From the NCBI GenBank assembly GCA_008711135.1, contig VUAW01000001.1:1-64000 (forward strand): DNA of 64,000 bases. Direction: 5' to 3'. Source of the stretch: Rhodobacteraceae bacterium LNNU 3342 (GTDB lineage: Bacteria; Pseudomonadota; Alphaproteobacteria; Rhodobacterales; Rhodobacteraceae). A program made the position numbers and the translations under genes. The stretch's first letter is position 1. The number at the start of each line of letters is the position of its first letter. This document shows positions 60,062 to 64,000 of the stretch, one piece after another. The notes below the pieces were generated by a model, which saw only the letters and a program-made list of their open reading frames with translations, was not told where the DNA came from and ran no database searches.

Positions 60062-60766
60062 ATGCTGGAGATCGACAACATCACCCTTCACTACGGCGCG
60101 GCCCGTGCGCTGCGCGGCGTCAGCTGCACCGCCACCGCGGGCGAGGTCACGACCGTTCTTGGACGGAACGGGGTTGGCAAGACATCACTGTTACGGGCGG
60201 TCGTGGGCCGCCACGGCATCACCGGCGGCACCATCCGGTGGGAGGGCGCGGACATCGCCCGCCTGTCGCCGGTGGAACGCGCCCGCCGCGGCATCGCCTA
60301 TGTCCCCCAAGGACGAGAGATCTTTCCCCTGCTTTCGGTTCGGGAAAATCTCGAAACCGGGTTTGCCACCCTGCCCCGCGGCCAGCGGCGCGTTCCAGAT
60401 GCGGTGTTCGACCTGTTCCCGGTGCTGGGGCAGATGATGAACCGGCGTGGCGGCGACCTGTCAGGCGGGCAGCAGCAGCAGCTTGCCATCGGGCGGGTGA
60501 TCGTCATGAAGCCGCGGCTTCTGGTGCTGGATGAACCGACCGAGGGTATTCAGCCCTCGATCATCAAGGACATCGGACGCGCAATCAGCTGGCTGCGGTC
60601 CGAGGCGGGCATGGCGATCCTGCTGGTCGAACAGTATTTCGACTTTGCCCGCGACCTCGCCGACCGCTTCTGCGTCATGGACCGGGGCGAGATCGTCATG
60701 TCCGGAGGGGGCGACGAAATGTCCGGGCCGCGGGAACAAGAACTGCGTCGCTGGCTTACTGTCTGA
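60062..60766 (+). CDS. urtE: Urea ABC transporter ATP-binding protein UrtE
   Basis: A 234-aa LivF-like ATPase with Walker A LGRNGVGKTSLLR, signature LSGGQQQQLAIGRVIV and Walker B LLVLDEPTEGIQPSI. It begins 1 bp after urtD and closes the operon, followed by a long hairpin. No urease genes are in the window. Confidence 0.94.
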   Translation: MLEIDNITLHYGAARALRGVSCTATAGEVTTVLGRNGVGKTSLLRAVVGRHGITGGTIRWEGADIARLSPVERARRGIAYVPQGREIFPLLSVRENLETGFATLPRGQRRVPDAVFDLFPVLGQMMNRRGGDLSGGQQQQLAIGRVIVMKPRLLVLDEPTEGIQPSIIKDIGRAISWLRSEAGMAILLVEQYFDFARDLADRFCVMDRGEIVMSGGGDEMSGPREQELRRWLTV

Positions 60767-60782
60767 ACATTCCTGCCACTTG

Positions 60783-60828
60783 ACCGGCCGGAAATCGGAC
60801 GCAACCCGTCCGGTTTCCGGCCGGTTTG
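60783..60828 (+). terminator. Long hairpin terminator after urtE
   Basis: A 19-bp stem with a single wobble pair (60783-60801 with 60807-60825) and a 5-nt loop, 16 bp after the urtE stop. The T run after it is short (TTT), but the stem is very stable. It separates urt from mrp transcription. Confidence 0.7.
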
Positions 60829-60934
60829 CCTTGACACTTTGTTGCAAGATCGAAGATCAAGGCCGCCAATTAAGACGATAATCCTACGGGGTTCACCTCC
60901 CGCCGCGCGATAACAACGAACGGAACGTACAGGT

Positions 60935-63769
60935 ATGTCCCTTGTCCTGATCGCAGCGCTGCCATTCATCGGCGCGCTGTTCCCCGGCCTCATGATCCGC
61001 GCAGGCCGCAATGCCTGCGCCATGATGACCGGCTCCTTTACCCTCCTCGCCCTGATCCTGCTGCTGATCGAAGCCCCTGCCGTCCTGCAGGGAGAGGTCA
61101 TCCGCAACCAGATCTCCTGGATCCCCTCACTGGGGCTGCACGCCAATTTCTTCCTTGACGGGCTGGGGCTTCTGTTTGCCGGCATGATCCTGGGGATCGG
61201 GCTTCTGGTGATCCTTTACGCCCGGTTCTACCTTTATAAGACCGACCCGATGGGGCAGTTCTATACCTACCTGATGCTGTTCCAGGGCGCGATGGTCGGG
61301 ATTGTTCTGTCCGACAACATCCTGCTTCTGCTGATCTTCTGGGAACTGACCTCGCTCTCGTCGTTTTTGCTGATCGGCTACTGGAAGCACCTGCCAGAGG
61401 GACGGCAGGGTGCGCGGATGGCACTGGCGGTCACCGGCGGCGGCGGGCTGGCCCTGATCGGGGGGATGCTGCTGCTGGGCGGGATCGTCGGCAGCTACGA
61501 CATGACGGTGATCCTGCAAAGCCGCGACGTGATCCAGGCCTCGCCTTGGTACCTGCCGGCACTGCTGCTGATCCTTCTGGGTTGCTTCACCAAGTCGGCG
61601 CAGTTCCCGTTCCACTTCTGGCTTCCGCACGCGATGGCCGCCCCGACGCCGGTGTCGGCCTACCTGCATTCGGCCACCATGGTGAAGGCCGGGCTGTTCC
61701 TGATGGCGCGGCTTTGGCCGGTGCTGGCGGGGACGGATGCCTGGTTCTACATCGTCGGCATCACCGGGCTGATCACGATGGTGCTGGGCGCGGTGATCGC
61801 GCTCTTCAAGGACGACCTGAAGGCGCTTCTGGCGTTTTCGACCGTGTCGCACCTGGGCCTGATCACCATGCTGCTGGGCTTTGGCACGGCCGAGGCCGCG
61901 GTGGTCGCCGTCTTCCACATCATCAACCACGCGACATTCAAGGCCGCGCTCTTCATGACTGCGGGGATCGTGGACCACGAGGCGCACACGCGCGACATCA
62001 AGCGGCTGGGCGGGCTGCGGCACCTGATGCCGATCACCTTCACCATCGCCACGATCGCGGCGCTGTCGATGGCGGGCATCCCGCTGCTCAACGGCTTCCT
62101 GTCCAAGGAAATGATGCTCGAGGAAGCAGCCCATACCGATATCTGGGTCGGCATCTTCGCCACCCTCGGCGCGCTGTTTTCGGTGGCCTATTCGTTCCGC
62201 TTCATCGCCCACACCTTCCTCGGGCCCAAGCGCGACGACTACCCGGGCCACCCGCATGATCCGGGCTTTGGCCTCTGGGCAGCGCCGGCCTTCCTTGCGG
62301 TGCTGGTCGTCATCATCGGGATCTTGCCGCAGACGGTCGTTGGCGCCTTGGTCGCCGCAACCTCGGGCGCGGTGATCCAGGCGGAATTGCCGTACTACTC
62401 GCTCCAGCTGTGGCATGGCGTAACACCGGCGCTGTTCATGTCGATCATCGCAGTGGTGGGCGGGGTGCTGGTCCTGATGTCCTTCCGGCGGATGGAGGGG
62501 GTCTGGAACGCCCTCCCCCGCCCCGAGGCCAAGACCATCTTTGACTGGATCGTGGAAGGCATCGCTGGCGCTTCGCGCCGCCTGACGGATGCGCTGCATG
62601 ACGGGGCGATCAGCCGCTACCTGATGATCTTTGCCGCCACTGCGGTAATCACGGGCGTCGTTTCGTTCATGGGCGGCACCCATGCAGCCGGGACGCACCA
62701 GTTGCTGCCGGCGGGGCCGATGGCCATCATCGGGCTGCTGCTTCTGACGGTGGCCTCGCTGGGGGTGGTGCTGTTCCACCGCAACCGCCTCTTGTCGCTG
62801 GTGATCATCAGCGTCAACGGGCTCGTGATTTCGTTGGGCTTTGTCTACCTCTCTGCCCCCGACCTTGCGCTGACGCAGCTGACGGTCGAGGTGGTGACCA
62901 TCATCCTGCTGCTGCTGGCCCTGAACTTCCTGCCCAAGGAAACCCCGCGCGAAAGCACCATGGGCCGCAAGTGGCGCGACGGGATCGTGTCGGTCGCAGC
63001 GGGCATCGCAGTTGGCGGGCTGGCCTATGCGCTGATGGCACGGGATCTGGCGTTCCAGTCGATATCGCAGTTCCACCTCGACCAGTCCTATCCAGGCGGC
63101 GGCGGCACCAACGTGGTGAACGTCATCCTCGTGGACTTCCGGGGCTATGACACCTTCGGCGAAATCATCGTGTTGGGTATTGCCGCGCTTGCCATCTATG
63201 CGCTGACGCAGACGCTCCTGCATGGCCGTGCCTCGCGGCGGCTGATGGAAATCGGCAAGGGGATAAAGCGCGACGGCGACCGGCATCCGCTGATGCTGGT
63301 GGTGGCGACGCGGGTGATGATGCCGATCGCGGTCATGGTGGGCGTCTACATCTTCCTGCGCGGCCACAACGAACCCGGCGGCGGCTTTGTGGCGGGGCTT
63401 GTCGTGTCAATCGCGCTGCTGATGCAATACATGGCATCGGGCTTTGCTTGGGCGCAGGCGCGGCAGCGGGCAGATTATCACGCGATCATCGCGTCGGGCG
63501 TGCTGATTGCCGCTGCGACGGGCGTGGGCGCCTGGTTCGCCGACCGGCCGTTCCTCACCTCGGCCTTCGGATACTTCCAGATCCCGCCGATGGACAAGTT
63601 CGAACTGGCCACCGCCATGGCCTTTGACCTTGGCGTATTTCTGGCGGTTGTAGGCTCGGTGATGCTGGCGCTGGCAAGCCTGTCGCGGCTTGCCCGGCGG
63701 GCCGGTGAAACCGTGAACGACACCCCCATGGACATCGACCCGTCCAAGACCACCGAGGAGGCACGCTGA
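60935..63769 (+). CDS. Monovalent cation/H+ antiporter subunit A (MrpA/MnhA with fused MrpB-like domain)
   Basis: A 944-aa membrane protein with about 20 TM helices. The core is the NuoL/MrpA proton-channel fold: FWELTSLSSFLLIGYW, LHSATMVKAGLFLMARLWPV, FKDDLKALLAFSTVSHLGLI and INHATFKAALFMTAGIVDHE. The last about 150 residues (MVGVYIFLRGHNEPGGGFVA) are the MnhB domain, so A and B are fused as in many alphaproteobacterial Mrp systems. It exports Na+ against H+ together with MrpC-G. The stop overlaps mrpC. Confidence 0.94.
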   Translation: MSLVLIAALPFIGALFPGLMIRAGRNACAMMTGSFTLLALILLLIEAPAVLQGEVIRNQISWIPSLGLHANFFLDGLGLLFAGMILGIGLLVILYARFYLYKTDPMGQFYTYLMLFQGAMVGIVLSDNILLLLIFWELTSLSSFLLIGYWKHLPEGRQGARMALAVTGGGGLALIGGMLLLGGIVGSYDMTVILQSRDVIQASPWYLPALLLILLGCFTKSAQFPFHFWLPHAMAAPTPVSAYLHSATMVKAGLFLMARLWPVLAGTDAWFYIVGITGLITMVLGAVIALFKDDLKALLAFSTVSHLGLITMLLGFGTAEAAVVAVFHIINHATFKAALFMTAGIVDHEAHTRDIKRLGGLRHLMPITFTIATIAALSMAGIPLLNGFLSKEMMLEEAAHTDIWVGIFATLGALFSVAYSFRFIAHTFLGPKRDDYPGHPHDPGFGLWAAPAFLAVLVVIIGILPQTVVGALVAATSGAVIQAELPYYSLQLWHGVTPALFMSIIAVVGGVLVLMSFRRMEGVWNALPRPEAKTIFDWIVEGIAGASRRLTDALHDGAISRYLMIFAATAVITGVVSFMGGTHAAGTHQLLPAGPMAIIGLLLLTVASLGVVLFHRNRLLSLVIISVNGLVISLGFVYLSAPDLALTQLTVEVVTIILLLLALNFLPKETPRESTMGRKWRDGIVSVAAGIAVGGLAYALMARDLAFQSISQFHLDQSYPGGGGTNVVNVILVDFRGYDTFGEIIVLGIAALAIYALTQTLLHGRASRRLMEIGKGIKRDGDRHPLMLVVATRVMMPIAVMVGVYIFLRGHNEPGGGFVAGLVVSIALLMQYMASGFAWAQARQRADYHAIIASGVLIAAATGVGAWFADRPFLTSAFGYFQIPPMDKFELATAMAFDLGVFLAVVGSVMLALASLSRLARRAGETVNDTPMDIDPSKTTEEAR

Positions 63770-64000
63770 TGGAACTGATCGTCGCACTGGCCGTGGGCGT
63801 TCTGACCGCGGCTGCTATCTACCTCATCCTGCGGCTTCGCACCTTCCCGGTCGTTCTGGGCACGGCGATGCTGTCCTATGCAGTGAACATCTTCCTGTTC
63901 GCCACCGGGCGGCTGGCCATCAACCAGCCCGCGGTCCTGCTGACGGGCGGCCCCTATGCCGACCCGCTTCCGCAGGCCCTGGTGCTGACGGCGATCGTGA
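63769..64000 (+). CDS. Monovalent cation/H+ antiporter subunit C (MrpC/MnhC), cut by window edge
   Basis: The first 77 codons, starting at ATG 63769 over the MrpA stop (TGATG). It reads MELIVALAVGVLTAAAIYLI, then LRTFPVVLGTAMLSYAVNIF and TGGPYADPLPQALVLTAIV, the NuoK-like MrpC pattern. The gene continues past the right edge, as expected for an mrpA(B)CDEFG operon. Confidence 0.9.
   Translation, partial: MELIVALAVGVLTAAAIYLILRLRTFPVVLGTAMLSYAVNIFLFATGRLAINQPAVLLTGGPYADPLPQALVLTAIV

Noticed and set aside
61127-63367. A 746-codon minus-strand frame opposite the MrpA gene
   Set aside because: Very rich in His, Gln, Asp and Arg, as expected from the antisense of a membrane protein. No homology pattern and no ribosome-binding site.

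Overview
The window is high-GC DNA from an alphaproteobacterium, most likely family Rhodobacteraceae (Paracoccaceae). Supporting signs are a dnaG-rpoD pair, a hisS-hisZ-short hisG operon, a DUF1489 gene, an NDUFS4-type complex I subunit, a PobA/Pca cluster of the rhodobacteral kind, and a urea ABC transporter next to an Mrp antiporter. It looks chromosomal. No CRISPR array and no rRNA genes were seen.

Layout. 1-7.2 kb is an accessory region. It starts with the 3' part of an imuA-like gene joined to a truncated IS110-family recombinase. A minus-strand four-gene membrane operon follows: a 4-TM coiled-coil protein, a periplasmic VWA-like protein, a MotA/ZorA-like protein and a MotB/OmpA-like protein. 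Upstream of these is a DUF4236 protein. The region ends at a stray tRNA 3' end (about 6898-6925) that looks like an integration scar. 7.2-18.4 kb is a sugar-acid catabolic locus: an enolase-superfamily dehydratase, an SGNH hydrolase, a Dpp/Opp-type ABC transporter, an alpha/beta hydrolase, KdgD (5-dehydro-4-deoxyglucarate dehydratase) and a FadR-type regulator. The final enzyme, alpha-ketoglutaric semialdehyde dehydrogenase, is present only as a decayed pseudogene. 18.6-25.1 kb is housekeeping: rpoD, dnaG, an FKBP isomerase, a hydrolase and a threonine dehydratase-like enzyme. 25.2-31.8 kb is the 4-hydroxybenzoate/protocatechuate operon (pobA, pcaDCHG, a hydrolase, a BKACE enzyme, pcaB). 31.8-40.4 kb holds DUF1489, hisG/hisZ/hisS, slyX, an AbrB-type membrane protein and dnaE. 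40.6-49.8 kb is xanthine dehydrogenase (xdhABC) coupled to a BMP-type purine/nucleoside ABC transporter. 49.9-51.0 kb is a decayed FAD-dependent oxidoreductase. 51.1-54.8 kb holds uvrB, the NDUFS4-like gene, tRNA-Arg(UCU), a small membrane protein and a ParA-like ATPase. 55.2-60.8 kb is the urea transporter urtABCDE. From 60.9 kb to the right edge is an mrp (mnh) operon.

The most interesting candidate for an undescribed system is the operon at 361-5104. It pairs a MotA/ZorA-like and a MotB/ZorB-like stator with a periplasmic VWA-like protein and a large membrane coiled-coil protein. It has none of the known Zorya effectors (ZorC/D/E or ZorF/G) and lies in a mobile-looking context. Its role in defence or envelope sensing is inference only.
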